Counted from the stretch's first letter, positions 32,503 to 41,795 are shown. The stretch is DNA of 42,645 bases from Streptomyces griseus (GCA_943330705.2 CALQIT020000016.1:1-42645), one strand, 5' to 3'. Made by a program: numbers and translations. Notes: generated by a model not told the origin, from the sequence alone.

Positions 32503-35500
32503 TTAGTTCGCTGTCGTAGCAAACTTATAGAGAGTCGCGCCGTTAACCGCTCCTGTAGTCACACATGAACCAGCGGCCAATGAGCCCTCGCCTTGGTAAG
32601 CCCCAATATTCGGGGTATAGATGCAGGCCTCATTACTTTCGCACAGCCCATCGTGATTACCGACAAGACCGTAGGCACTGGACTGCGGATCTGTAATCTC
32701 AATTGCGTTCTTCATAAAAGTTTTACTGCCAGCCGATGCCGTAATCGTATCATTGCCATTGATCTGAGTAGGACAACTTGCGTTTGTCGTACCGGGAAAT
32801 GTAAACAGACTTGAATTGGCGTCGTTACCATTAAAACTTCTATCCGTTAGAACGGTATCGCTATTTGAAATACGCGAATCCCAAATTTGACATGTACCTG
32901 TAGTGCATTGGCCACGTACGCCACCCGAATTACCCCAGAAACGATAAAAGCTATCGAAATCAAGAAAGCCTAACAAAGTTGACAGGCCACCTGGATAAGA
33001 CACCGAACCAGAGGTGTCGGCGGTATTTGTGGCATCTGAGAATACTTGCCCTAAAAAGGACGTTGTAGAAACCCTTGCATAGCTTGTAGGAGAACCCGAA
33101 AATAAATAATATGGTGAACCTGATTGAAATAAATAGTAACCATTTAGATCGATCGTCGCGGAGGCACAAGTATCTGAGCCAACGTTGTCCAATGAAGCCA
33201 GATTGTAAAATGCATTTCCCGCGCCAGATGTTGCCTCAGACTGGACTCCCTTATCTGTATTGGCAATGACAACAGAGTTAAAAAGATTATTGGAAAAACT
33301 CTGACCCGCCTTCGTAAAGATTCCATTCCATTTATTATTCACAAAAGTCACCTGAGAAATAAGATTATTGCTGGCACCATTAAAGTTCATACCTGCGCCT
33401 GATACTGCTGAAACTAAAAGTTGAGTAAAAATATTATTTACAGATGAAGCTGTCAAATTGACGCCGTTCCCATTACCTCCATCTCCCAACAAATTTGAAA
33501 TCTTAACTTGCGAGAACACATTACTATTTGCTGCATATAAATAAATACCGTCGGCATCGGATATATTTAAGAGATGTGAAAACTGCAAATTAAAGAATCG
33601 ATTGTAAGAGCTGTTTTCGACTCTTAAAAAATTCCTGCCAAAACCAGTACCCGTAATTTGTGCCGCACGCAGATTTCGAATCATATTGTAGTTTGAACCA
33701 GTTAAAAGTGAAACGCCCGCAGAAGCTTTGAATATATCTGAATTTGATATCAGGTTCGATGTCGAATTATATAAATTCACCGCTGGAAAGGCTGTATCCG
33801 TTCGCATTGGGGCCATGCTGGATTGATGAATTCGTGAAAACTTCATTCCAGCGGCCGTCAGAGCCGTCGGTGCTTTATAGGCTAAAGTTCCTGCATTTGT
33901 AAACCCATCAATAGCAGCTTCAATCCAAATAAAACTTGCATCTTTTCCGCAGATAACCGCCCGATGATTTGGTGCTGTTGTGTCTCCAGAAGTGGAAGTG
34001 CAATTGGAAGAAGTACCCATACTATTGATTAAGAACTTCGCAGTGCCCAGCGAAACCAGTCCGATTTTATTTGAAAATGTGTCAAATTTGTATCCGTAGG
34101 TGGTGGCATCCGCAATGATCGTATAAATCGTGCCCGGCACATTCAGATAATGGAGGGCCGTGGCACTTGCATTGCCAGACAGCGGAGTAACTGGATTTGT
34201 CCACCATTGGAGCGAAGAACTTGATCCGCCACCGGCACCTGCCAGCGTCACTGAATTTGATTTCCAAGAAGACGAATTAAGCAGATCTCTCAAACCTTTG
34301 CCCGATTGAAAATCGGCGCTAAAAAAGGTTGCAGTTCCGCCCTTCACGACACAGCGCCAAGTAAAAACGCCTAGTGCGTCGGTCAAACTCAGGCCTGAAC
34401 ATGACGAAACACCTGTGATCGCGACTTTTCGCATCTCGCCGCCATGAATGCAGCCGCCAGGCATGCCAATGGCTCCGGCTTCACTTCCCGCGCAAACCAC
34501 ATCCAATGCAGAATAAATATCCGCTCCATCATATTTTACGTAATCATTCCAGTTAGAACCATTGCCGCTGTAAGCTGCTACTACGCTTAAGTTGGTCACT
34601 GTAGCACTTGCCGAAGCCGTCGAGAATGATCCAGCCGAATTCAAAGCAGCATCCTTCGCTGTTCCTGCAGCAAGCGACGCGACATTCAGAGTTCCATTCC
34701 CAGTACATCCTGTAACCGTAACAATAGCCGTGTTCGCAGCACCTTGGGCGATGCTTATGCTACAACCATCCGTCGCCGTACCACCAAGGGTAACATTGGT
34801 TGAAGTGGTAACATTGGTTGAAGTGGTAACAACAGTGACGTTGCCATCGTATGTCACTGTGTAGGCAAAACTTGCTCCAGAGTTTCCAGAAGTCGGTGAC
34901 GGCGCTGAAATCGATAAAACAGTTGGCGCTGTATTGTCGACAGTGGCATTGCTTGAGCCCGCAACCCAAATCAAATTCGCATTTCCCGATGTATCACTAG
35001 CAGAGCCCGACGCCAATTGCGATATATTCAAACTTCCATTACCCGAACAACCCGTGACGGTGATTATCCCCGTATTGCCAGCACCCTGGGCGATTGCTAT
35101 GCTACAACCCGCAGTTGCGGTTCCGCCAAGGGTTACTTTCGTTGCGTCGGTATTCACCGTTGCATTGCCAGAATAGGTCACCGTCCAAACAAAACCTGTT
35201 GCTGCCCGGCCATTGAGAATTTCGGGCCCGCTCACAGATGTAACCGATAGAGTTGTGTTGCTCAAAGTTGCGTCGCCAGAGGTTCCTGCCCACTCTGCTG
35301 AATTATTTCCCGCAGCATCAGCCGCAAGGCCGGCACGCAGTAATGCAATATTAACAGTGCCTGATCCGGTACAATCCGTGACAGCTATAGAAAGTGTGGT
35401 TGAGTTGGTTTGAGTAATACTTGATGTACAGTCACTTGTTGCTGTTCCACCAAGTGAAATCAACCCGGCGGCTGAAGCGCTTAGGGTCACAGCCTCTGGC

Positions 35501-36372
35501 GTTGTCACTGTCCAAACAAAGTTGGTTGCTAAGGATCCACTTGCGATTGCAGGACCCGCGATGGCAAGTGTCGGAGCCGTGGTATCTTTAACGATTGATA
35601 TGGTTGCACTTTGCGGATTCCCGGCCGCATCTTTATGGGTCACTGTAATTGTATGTGCGGCCTCTGTAGAAAAAGACCTAAACAGATCGCCAGCATCCCA
35701 GGTCTTTGCTGCAGAACAGGCGACGCTGGTGACTGGTGCGGTGGCTCCGTCAATAAATACTTGAACACTTCCGACTATTGCACCCACGACATCAGGATCG
35801 CTGCAAGTTCCGCTAAAATTCATAGTCGTAGCATTTAAATACGCATTATTAAGTGGTGCCGTCACAGCCAGACTTGGCAACGTATTATCAACAGCCGCAG
35901 CTGCCCTATCTGTAATGGCAACTTGCACATTTGTTCCGTCTTTTTTAAACGCACTGTCAGGAATGACTAAACTTAGATTTCCGTCACCCGCGCAGCCAGA
36001 GTATTTAAAACTAATTGTCGTCAAAGAACCCGACGTCGCCGTCGCAGCGGCACCAGCGGTCGTGCAAGTAACCGAGCCCGATGCCAACACCGAAATCAAT
36101 GCAGAGTTTACCGAAAGCTCCGAGCTGACCGGATAGGTAAGAGCAAGCTCAAATTGGGACGAGCTATTTCCATATTTGGGATTGGCGTCCTTTACTTCAA
36201 CGCCAAGATCCGACGATTTCAGCGAACACTCAGCCCCACCATCGCCCTTACAGGTGACCTTTGGCACCCCATTCGTGCAACCCGACAAAACAATGCCAAG
36301 TAACATCCCTGCGACCAGTAGTCCCGCTTTGCTCATTCGAATATTAGAGTGAAAATTTATGAACTGTTTCAT
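32503..36372 (-). CDS. Large surface lipoprotein: Ig-like repeats plus parallel beta-helix (paralog 1)
   Basis: A 1289-aa lipoprotein. The signal ends at lipobox LSGC; ATG 36336 (MSKAGLLVAG) would give a standard 20-residue signal and is a good alternative to ATG 36372. Residues about 60-620 carry Ig-like beta domains, of which three are close copies (FVWTVTYSGNATVNTDATKV and relatives, each ending near G(C/S)xGNGxLN). From about residue 630 comes the module shared with the gene at 37682: NWNDYVKYDGADIY, CIHGGEMRKVAITG, GKGLRDLLNSSSWKSN. Then follow beta-helix coils rich in Asn (NLISNSDIF, YNRFFNLQFS, NVFSQVKIS) and the C-terminal CESNEACIYTPNIGAYQG. A likely cell-surface adhesin or glycan-binding protein. 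A sigma-28-like promoter precedes it. Confidence 0.85.
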   Translation of the reverse strand: MKQFINFHSNIRMSKAGLLVAGMLLGIVLSGCTNGVPKVTCKGDGGAECSLKSSDLGVEVKDANPKYGNSSSQFELALTYPVSSELSVNSALISVLASGSVTCTTAGAAATATSGSLTTISFKYSGCAGDGNLSLVIPDSAFKKDGTNVQVAITDRAAAAVDNTLPSLAVTAPLNNAYLNATTMNFSGTCSDPDVVGAIVGSVQVFIDGATAPVTSVACSAAKTWDAGDLFRSFSTEAAHTITVTHKDAAGNPQSATISIVKDTTAPTLAIAGPAIASGSLATNFVWTVTTPEAVTLSASAAGLISLGGTATSDCTSSITQTNSTTLSIAVTDCTGSGTVNIALLRAGLAADAAGNNSAEWAGTSGDATLSNTTLSVTSVSGPEILNGRAATGFVWTVTYSGNATVNTDATKVTLGGTATAGCSIAIAQGAGNTGIITVTGCSGNGSLNISQLASGSASDTSGNANLIWVAGSSNATVDNTAPTVLSISAPSPTSGNSGASFAYTVTYDGNVTVVTTSTNVTTSTNVTLGGTATDGCSISIAQGAANTAIVTVTGCTGNGTLNVASLAAGTAKDAALNSAGSFSTASASATVTNLSVVAAYSGNGSNWNDYVKYDGADIYSALDVVCAGSEAGAIGMPGGCIHGGEMRKVAITGVSSCSGLSLTDALGVFTWRCVVKGGTATFFSADFQSGKGLRDLLNSSSWKSNSVTLAGAGGGSSSSLQWWTNPVTPLSGNASATALHYLNVPGTIYTIIADATTYGYKFDTFSNKIGLVSLGTAKFLINSMGTSSNCTSTSGDTTAPNHRAVICGKDASFIWIEAAIDGFTNAGTLAYKAPTALTAAGMKFSRIHQSSMAPMRTDTAFPAVNLYNSTSNLISNSDIFKASAGVSLLTGSNYNMIRNLRAAQITGTGFGRNFLRVENSSYNRFFNLQFSHLLNISDADGIYLYAANSNVFSQVKISNLLGDGGNGNGVNLTASSVNNIFTQLLVSAVSGAGMNFNGASNNLISQVTFVNNKWNGIFTKAGQSFSNNLFNSVVIANTDKGVQSEATSGAGNAFYNLASLDNVGSDTCASATIDLNGYYLFQSGSPYYLFSGSPTSYARVSTTSFLGQVFSDATNTADTSGSVSYPGGLSTLLGFLDFDSFYRFWGNSGGVRGQCTTGTCQIWDSRISNSDTVLTDRSFNGNDANSSLFTFPGTTNASCPTQINGNDTITASAGSKTFMKNAIEITDPQSSAYGLVGNHDGLCESNEACIYTPNIGAYQGEGSLAAGSCVTTGAVNGATLYKFATTAN
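34791..34830 (-). repeat. 18-bp tandem duplication in an Ig-like domain
   Basis: TAACATTGGTTGAAGTGG occurs twice in tandem (34791-34808 and 34809-34826) plus four more bases. On the minus strand it duplicates six residues (TSTNVT TSTNV). The change is in frame and looks recent, because the copies are identical. Confidence 0.9.
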
Positions 36373-36384
36373 TTAGCATAATAC

Positions 36385-36412
36385 CTATCGGTAGGTTCTG
36401 GACTAGCCTTTA
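36385..36412 (-). promoter_or_regulatory. Sigma-28-like promoter before the large lipoprotein gene
   Basis: On the minus strand TAAA (36412-36409) is followed after 16 nt by ACCGATAG (36392-36385), a 6/8 match to the FliA -10. Spacing is one base over the usual 15. The expected start site falls only about 5 nt before ATG 36372, which favours ATG 36336 as the true start if the promoter is used. An ACCTA-TCGG-TAGGT inverted repeat (36383-36396) overlaps the -10. Confidence 0.4.
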
Positions 36413-36500
36413 GGCTGGAAATCACAATTTCGAAGGCCCCGTATAGATCATTCTGAAACGGGAACAACTGCTTCGGGCGCTAAAGCGAGAAAATCTACTT

Positions 36501-36551
36501 GTGTATACATAGGCATCAAATTTGCGGTAAATTTGATGCCTATGTATACAC
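36501..36551. repeat. Perfect 23-bp inverted repeat covering the ATPase start codon
   Basis: The arms 36501-36523 and 36529-36551 are exact reverse complements, with the 5-nt loop GCGGT. The right arm contains both candidate start codons of the following ATPase gene (ATG 36536 and ATG 36542). As DNA it could be an operator; as RNA it would lock the start codon in a very stable hairpin. No T-run follows on either strand, so it is not a standard terminator. Confidence 0.95.
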
Positions 36552-37485
36552 GAGCTCTTTCTTTACAAAAAAATTCTTTTTTCCTTTTCGGCCCAAGGGG
36601 GGTTGGAAAATCATTTTGGCTGAAGCAGAACTATTCTCAGGGCCTTAGAATTGATCTTTTAAAAAGTGATATTTTTTTAAAACTTCAACAAAAACCCCGT
36701 CTACTTCGAGAAATGATCGAGGCCGATGCCAAGATACTTTGGGTTATCATCGATGAAGTGCAAAAGCGAGTATTACAGCAGAGGACGATACGCAGAGAGA
36801 AAGATTTTTAATTTCCTACGTTGAAACTTACCTAAGAGAAGAAATCCAACAACAAGCTGCAGTTAAAAACCTAAGTGCATTTGCATGTTTTTTGCGAATC
36901 GCAGCCCAACATCACGGACAAAAATTAAATATGTCAGCAATCGCTAGAGACGCAGGAGTACAGCGACCGACCGTGCAAGGCTATTTTCAGATTCTTAAAG
37001 ACACAATGTTGGCGGACTTAGTCTACCCCTTGTCCCTGAAGTATCGAACAAAAGAAGTCGAACATCCAAAATTCTATTTTTTTGACAACGGCGTCGTAAG
37101 GACTTTAAACAACTTGGTCAAAGAAGACCTGGAGCCAATTGAAAAAGGGTTTTTGCTAGAAAGTTTTATTTTGAACGAGCTCAGGGCCTACAACCGCTAC
37201 TTCGATCTTGGTGCTGAAATTTACTATTGGGGAACCCATGAGGGGGCTGAGGTCGACTTTATATTTTCTCGAGGTAAAAAGCCTATTGGATTTGAGATCA
37301 AGTCATCGACCCGATGGAGAAATGAAGATGGCTTTGAACTTAACAGATTGATTGCCGACAAAAAAATTCAGCGTGGATTTGGCCTTTATTTAGGAAAAGA
37401 CATTCTTAAAATTGGAAACGTAGAGGTCTATCCAGTAGAGCAATTTCTTGAAAAAATTTATCACAAAAAATTGCAGCTTTTTTAG
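36542..37485 (+). pseudogene. DUF4143-type AAA ATPase broken by an internal deletion
   Basis: Intact members of this family are about 400 aa: an AAA domain followed by DUF4143. Here the first part has the usual opening MYTRALSLQKNSFFLFGPRG with Walker A GPRGVGKS, and Walker B ILWVIIDEVQK, then goes out of frame near 36770. The second part continues in another frame with ITAEDDTQRERFLISYVETY, LREEI and a complete DUF4143 end (FYFFDNGVVRTLNN, GFLLESFILNELRAYN, VDFIFSRGKKPIGFEIKSST). The segment normally between them (sensor region with the GSSARKL-type motif, about 100 residues) is missing. The gene is therefore probably dead, unless the C-terminal 197 aa (36892-37485) are still made. Confidence 0.85.
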
Positions 37486-37681
37486 GCGTCTCGTCCAAGA
37501 GCCCTTCTAAGGCCCAATCTAGTATCCATTGCCAGAGTATTTGATCAAAGTAACACTCGCGGTGCTCGGTAGCCACAGCCCCTGGAAAAAACCAACCCCT
37601 AAAGGGATTACTTCTTCGCGCAAGAATTTTTCGAAAATTGAATCTCATTATGAGCACAGTTTGGTCGCCAATATTTTAAAT

Positions 37682-40600
37682 TTAAATTCCGTTGCTTGAA
37701 TATCCGTACATCGTGATGCCCGAAATCGACCCGCCGTTTTGATTAAAGGTACATGAACCCAAGCTTCCGTGCCCCTGATAGACACCAAAATTAGGCGTGT
37801 AAAGGCAGGCTTCATTGCTTTCACACAGTCCATTGTCATCCCCAACATTATCCAGCATAATTTCCCGGGCATTTAGTAAAAAAGTATGAGGGTCAGCGGT
37901 TGTTGCGGTTAAAGTTACGTTCCCGTTGACCGCGGCGGGACAGGCTGCCCCTGCAACGAAAGCCGTGTTTGTCGTCGTAACCAAATGAGTATTATTTAAC
38001 ACGCCAGCAGCACTTGTCTTTAGTTGAAAGTCTAGGATGCTTGCTGTCCCTGTCGTCCAGCGGCTGGCGGCAGCAGAAAGACCCCACGTTCTAAATACAT
38101 TATCGAAAATGTTCCAAGAAAAGGTAGCGGGAGTTCCCGGAAATGAAGCTGCTCCGGTGGTGTCAGAGACATTCGCTACGTCATCAACTCCGATATCAAG
38201 TACGGGATTTCCCGTCAGCGATCCCCGGTAAAATAAAGTCGCGGTCGAGGCTCCCGCCGCCGCACAGGTAGATGTGGTCATCGTCGTCACAGCAGAAATT
38301 GTGCAGCTGCCAGTGGCGTCGACCAGAAGATTTCCATGAAAGGCTGGGGTTCCATAGCTTAGGCTGATATCGTCGCCGACGCTGTCGGCAACTGCAAAAT
38401 GCGAAATACTATCCGCAGTACTTCCAGATGTTTTACTTAGCCCGACTCCATTTTTTAGAACAAGCACGTTGTTGATTGTTACGCCACCATGATACAAACC
38501 AATACCCGCAGATCCATTAAAGGCGATCGTCGCTTGGGTCAAAATACTATAAACGGACCCGCCCGAATTGTTGGTGAATGAGACACCAAGGCCCGCATTG
38601 TTGGCAGAAATTAAATCAACAATTTTCGTGTAAGTTCCCCCAGAAATATTAATTCCATTGCCGCCGTTATTGAACGTCCTGACCTGGTTTAAAACATTAG
38701 CTGTTCCGCCGACGCCAATGCCGCCGCCATTATTTACAACCGTAATGCGATTGAAAATATTGTTTGATCCACCAATTAAAAATCCGCCGCTGTTGTTATT
38801 TTTTAGTAAGATATCTTCATATAGATTATAGTTCGACCCACCAAACCAACCTGCTTCAACACCAAAACCCGTTGAGTACACCGTCATTTGCCGAACCCGA
38901 TTCGCAACAAAACTTTCCAGCATCGCTCCGGCATCACCGCTACCTCCAAGATTTAGTCGATGAAGAGTCGAAAACTTAGTCAGACCTAAAAGAAGAGCAT
39001 TGTAGCCACCGGTAATCGTTCCTTCAATCCACAAGTGTTTTTGCGACCCACTGGCCACAACTCGCGTGTAGGAGGTACCAATTTCCCCAGTAGAAGTTGT
39101 ACTATTTGCTGGCCCCCCAGCCCAAGAAAGAGTAGCTCCAGGAAAAATCACTAGGCCGATTTTATCCGCATCCAAATTGTAACCAGTGGTTGCTCGCGAA
39201 GTTGACAATGTATAAATTTTGCCAGCACCTGCCAAAGTCGCCACTGTACCAGCACTGTTGTCGACAAGGGCCTCGACCGTATTCGTCCACCATGGCCCTA
39301 ATGTCCCGACATTCGAATAAGTTCCAGTCAAACTAACGTTGTTATTCTTCCAACTGGTGGCATTTAGTAGATCACTTAGACCTTTTCCAGCTTTAAATCC
39401 CGTTGTATAAAAAGTGGCGGCCCCTGACTGTACGACACAAGTCCATTCAAAAACACCTAGGCCATCTATAAAAGAAAGACCCGCGCAAGATGCGGCTCCA
39501 GAAACAACCACTTTACGCATTTCACCACCATGAAGACAGTCCTTATACGAAGTTTCTGTCCCAGCACAGATTGTATCGGTACCACTGTAAATATCTGCAC
39601 CATCGTTTTTGACATAGTCGTTCCAGTTGACTCCGTTACTCGGATATACAGGAACGGCGGCAAGATAAAACTTCCAAGCTGCCGTGCTATTAACTACAGA
39701 TGCATTTCCCAAATTATCAATAGCCCGCATGTTGACATAATAATCGGTGACCTTATTGGCGCCAGAGATTGCACCGCCGGCAATGGGTGACGCCGACGTA
39801 TCTGTCCATGCTTGAATATCACTCGCGCTAGCACCTGCTGTTGCAGTACCAATGGCATATTGATACTTTTGTATTCCAGCGCTATCCACTGCATCTGCTG
39901 TAAAGTAAATAGTCGGACGGTTCGTAACTAGGTCCGACCCGGTGTGACTGACTGAGTTACTCCAAACCGGGCCAGTCGCGTCCTTTGTCCAAGTGGCAGT
40001 CGTTGGCGAACCAATCGCCTGCCAAGTTCCTGCCGCATTTTTTCCAATCACACAAAGCTTAATCACTCCATCCGTGATGGCAGTTAAACTAGCACTTATG
40101 GAAGTGCCCACCGCGAATTCAGGTACTGGATAAGTCGCTATGCTGGTGCAATCAAGACTGGAGATTCCGACGACGTAGCGATAGTGACTGACATTGGTAC
40201 CCGCAACAGTCACTGACAGGGTCGTCGTATTATTTGTTCCGGTCGGTGCTCCAGACAAAGTGGCAACGGGCTGTGCGCCCATCACAATATAATTGAGCGA
40301 CGCCGTCGAACAGGCAGAGACATTGCCTAAACTATCTTGGGCCGTGGCGTAGAAAGCATAGGACCCATCTAAAACCAAATCCTGTGACACCACATCGACT
40401 GAAGTTCCACCGGCAACAGTCGCAGATCCTTTGTAACTGAGCAGGGTACAGCTGGCATCTGTATAGATTTTTACTAAGGATCCAGAAGCTGTTCCCGAAA
40501 CCTGAATGACTGGCGTTGTGCTAACGGCTGGTGAACTTGCTGGAACTTGCAGGGTCAGTGAAGTCGGAATTGGCGGAGGCGTAGTGTCTTTATCAAAGGT

Positions 40601-40981
40601 ATATGACTTGGAGTTCGCCATATCCAAAAGCTGTCCACTGAGGCCCACCAAACACAAAGTCAAATTCCCATCCGGTATTGAGCTGAGATCTACCGAAGAC
40701 GACGTAAGCGCTTGCACAATGGTGTATCCAATTTCAGAAGCACAATTTTTATTCGAAGTCAGACCCACCTTGTAGGCATAAGCAGAATAACCTTGGGCTG
40801 AAATTTCCATCACAATTTGACTCAACCCAATAGACCCTACTGGCAATCCCTTAGCTTCAATGTCGGGTTTTGAGGCTGACTCACTAGATATGCTTCCACT
40901 AAAAGTGCAGCCCGACAGGGTTAACCCTAGGCTGAGCAGAAAAATTTGCTGCCATCTTGGTATACTCCACAGGTGACACAA
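37682..40981 (-). CDS. Large surface lipoprotein: Ig-like repeats plus parallel beta-helix (paralog 2)
   Basis: A 1099-aa lipoprotein. TTG 40981 has AGGAG 8 nt upstream; the signal peptide FLLSLGLTLSGC ends at Cys25. Residues about 60-430 hold three or four Ig-like domains with Cys pairs (KIYTDASCTLLSYKG; YVVGISSLDCTSIA). The rest repeats the module of the gene at 32503: GVNWNDYVKNDGADIY, CLHGGEMRKVVVSG, GKGLSDLLNATSWKNN, beta-helix coils with Asn/Gly ladders (GGFLIGGSNNIFNRITVVNN; GGGIGVGGTANVLNQVRTFN), and the end CESNEACLYTPNFGVYQGHG. The Ig-like part differs from paralog 1, so the modules have been recombined. It is probably exposed at the cell surface. Its intergenic and start region has been copied to 41777-41970. 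Confidence 0.85.
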   Translation of the reverse strand: MCHLWSIPRWQQIFLLSLGLTLSGCTFSGSISSESASKPDIEAKGLPVGSIGLSQIVMEISAQGYSAYAYKVGLTSNKNCASEIGYTIVQALTSSSVDLSSIPDGNLTLCLVGLSGQLLDMANSKSYTFDKDTTPPPIPTSLTLQVPASSPAVSTTPVIQVSGTASGSLVKIYTDASCTLLSYKGSATVAGGTSVDVVSQDLVLDGSYAFYATAQDSLGNVSACSTASLNYIVMGAQPVATLSGAPTGTNNTTTLSVTVAGTNVSHYRYVVGISSLDCTSIATYPVPEFAVGTSISASLTAITDGVIKLCVIGKNAAGTWQAIGSPTTATWTKDATGPVWSNSVSHTGSDLVTNRPTIYFTADAVDSAGIQKYQYAIGTATAGASASDIQAWTDTSASPIAGGAISGANKVTDYYVNMRAIDNLGNASVVNSTAAWKFYLAAVPVYPSNGVNWNDYVKNDGADIYSGTDTICAGTETSYKDCLHGGEMRKVVVSGAASCAGLSFIDGLGVFEWTCVVQSGAATFYTTGFKAGKGLSDLLNATSWKNNNVSLTGTYSNVGTLGPWWTNTVEALVDNSAGTVATLAGAGKIYTLSTSRATTGYNLDADKIGLVIFPGATLSWAGGPANSTTSTGEIGTSYTRVVASGSQKHLWIEGTITGGYNALLLGLTKFSTLHRLNLGGSGDAGAMLESFVANRVRQMTVYSTGFGVEAGWFGGSNYNLYEDILLKNNNSGGFLIGGSNNIFNRITVVNNGGGIGVGGTANVLNQVRTFNNGGNGINISGGTYTKIVDLISANNAGLGVSFTNNSGGSVYSILTQATIAFNGSAGIGLYHGGVTINNVLVLKNGVGLSKTSGSTADSISHFAVADSVGDDISLSYGTPAFHGNLLVDATGSCTISAVTTMTTSTCAAAGASTATLFYRGSLTGNPVLDIGVDDVANVSDTTGAASFPGTPATFSWNIFDNVFRTWGLSAAASRWTTGTASILDFQLKTSAAGVLNNTHLVTTTNTAFVAGAACPAAVNGNVTLTATTADPHTFLLNAREIMLDNVGDDNGLCESNEACLYTPNFGVYQGHGSLGSCTFNQNGGSISGITMYGYSSNGI

Positions 40982-41290
40982 AATAAAATCTCCTACGCAA
41001 GAAGACAGTTTTTCGCTATATTGGTCTTATCGGTCCTTCAAATGATAAGCTAAATGCCTAACTTTCATTTTCTATGGAAAAGCATCAGGTTTGATTTAAA
41101 AACGAAATTCTTTTTTTGAGAATCCTACTGATTTTCCTTTTTCAGCCGGTCAGTGCGTGGATTTGTCTGTTTGCAATAGTCGAAGCTCATTTCGCAATTG
41201 AAAAAAGCCCTCGGGAGAGTCGTAGCTCCCGAGGGCGGACTTAAGAAGTCGTTCCACTTTTTGGTCTGTGGGCATAAAGTGGAACGGCCT
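40961..41290. repeat. Direct repeat copy A (two blocks, 136-nt insert)
   Basis: Block 1 (40961-41034, 74 nt) matches 41777-41850 with about 7 differences. Block 2 (41171-41290, 120 nt) matches 41851-41970. In copy B the blocks are contiguous; here they are separated by 136 nt (41035-41170) with no recognisable gene. Block 1 contains the AGGAG site and the first codons of paralog 2, block 2 a terminator hairpin. Confidence 0.92.
41201..41236 (-). terminator. Rho-independent terminator after the DUF4160/DUF2442 pair
   Basis: Read on the minus strand, GCCCTCGGGAG (41236-41226) pairs perfectly with CTCCCGAGGGC (41217-41207) around an 8-nt loop and is followed by six T (41206-41201). This is a strong intrinsic terminator placed directly downstream of the DUF2442 gene. 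A second inverted repeat, GTTCCACTTT/AAAGTGGAAC (41251-41260 and 41276-41285), lies just before it. Confidence 0.9.
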
Positions 41291-41293
41291 AAT

Positions 41294-41572
41294 CTAAACG
41301 GCCTTGGATTTCTTTTTAGTAACTAACTTCATTTTCAGTGCATCGGGACAAAACTCAAGGCCATTGGGCCAAGCAAGTCCTCCCGACTCGACAAAACACT
41401 TTGCAAACAGTTGACCTCGCAGAACTTCGGCAGCAAGATCTTTTGGATGCTCAAAGGTTGAGAACAAATCCACTTCTCCCACAACCCGATCAACGAAGCG
41501 TAGCTTCACTCGAAAATTTTCAGAATTTATTGCCAACACTTTTTCAATTTTATTTCCTAGTTTTTTTTTCAT
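41294..41572 (-). CDS. DUF2442 domain protein
   Basis: A 92-aa protein with the DUF2442 pattern: VLAINSENFRVKLRFVDRVV, VDLFSTFEHPKDLAAEVL, FAKCFVESGGLAWPNGLEFC, ending in a Lys-rich tail. The trailing WPNG-x-(D/E)-x-x-PD motif is typical. ATG 41572 is chosen because AGGGGAC lies 9 nt upstream; it begins 1 nt after the stop of the DUF4160 gene. DUF4160-DUF2442 gene pairs are frequent and have been viewed as toxin-antitoxin-like; which member would be the toxin is not clear to me. Confidence 0.85.
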   Translation of the reverse strand: MKKKLGNKIEKVLAINSENFRVKLRFVDRVVGEVDLFSTFEHPKDLAAEVLRGQLFAKCFVESGGLAWPNGLEFCPDALKMKLVTKKKSKAV

Positions 41573-41573
41573 T

Positions 41574-41795
41574 TTACTCAAGTCCCCTAATTTTCTTTGG
41601 TAGCTTCAATAACGAAGCTGCTGTCCATGCCGTTGAGATATCCTTAAGATTTTTTCGTCGCCATTCCTCAACCAACTTCTTTGCCTTGGGAGGCAATCGA
41701 CCTTCCATGATTCTACCAGAAGTAATTTCAATGATCGCCTCAAATTCTCCATAAACTGCATGAAAATGGGGCAGCCTATACCCCACAGGTGACAC
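41574..41795 (-). CDS. DUF4160 domain protein with replaced N-terminus
   Basis: A 73-aa protein whose core RLPHFHAVYGEFEAIIEITS, GRIMEGRLPPKA and VEEWRRKNLKDISTAW is a clear DUF4160 domain. Normal members have about 15-20 more residues before PHFHA (an opening of the type MPxIxxFxGIxIxMY). Here that part is missing: the sequence upstream of GYRLPHFHA is the duplicated intergenic block of paralog 2 (41777-41850). GTG 41795, with AGGAG 10 nt before it, can start translation as VSPVGYRLPHFHA. The gene is thus a truncated or chimeric form, possibly non-functional. Confidence 0.7.
   Translation of the reverse strand: MSPVGYRLPHFHAVYGEFEAIIEITSGRIMEGRLPPKAKKLVEEWRRKNLKDISTAWTAASLLKLPKKIRGLE

Noticed and set aside
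37406-37657. Minus-strand frame of 83 codons after the ATPase pseudogene
   Set aside because: It overlaps the conserved end of the ATPase on the other strand and has no recognisable domain; the gap 37486-37681 otherwise shows nothing.
41338-41754. Plus-strand frame of 138 codons
   Set aside because: It is the complement of the DUF4160 and DUF2442 genes, which carry clear family motifs on the minus strand.
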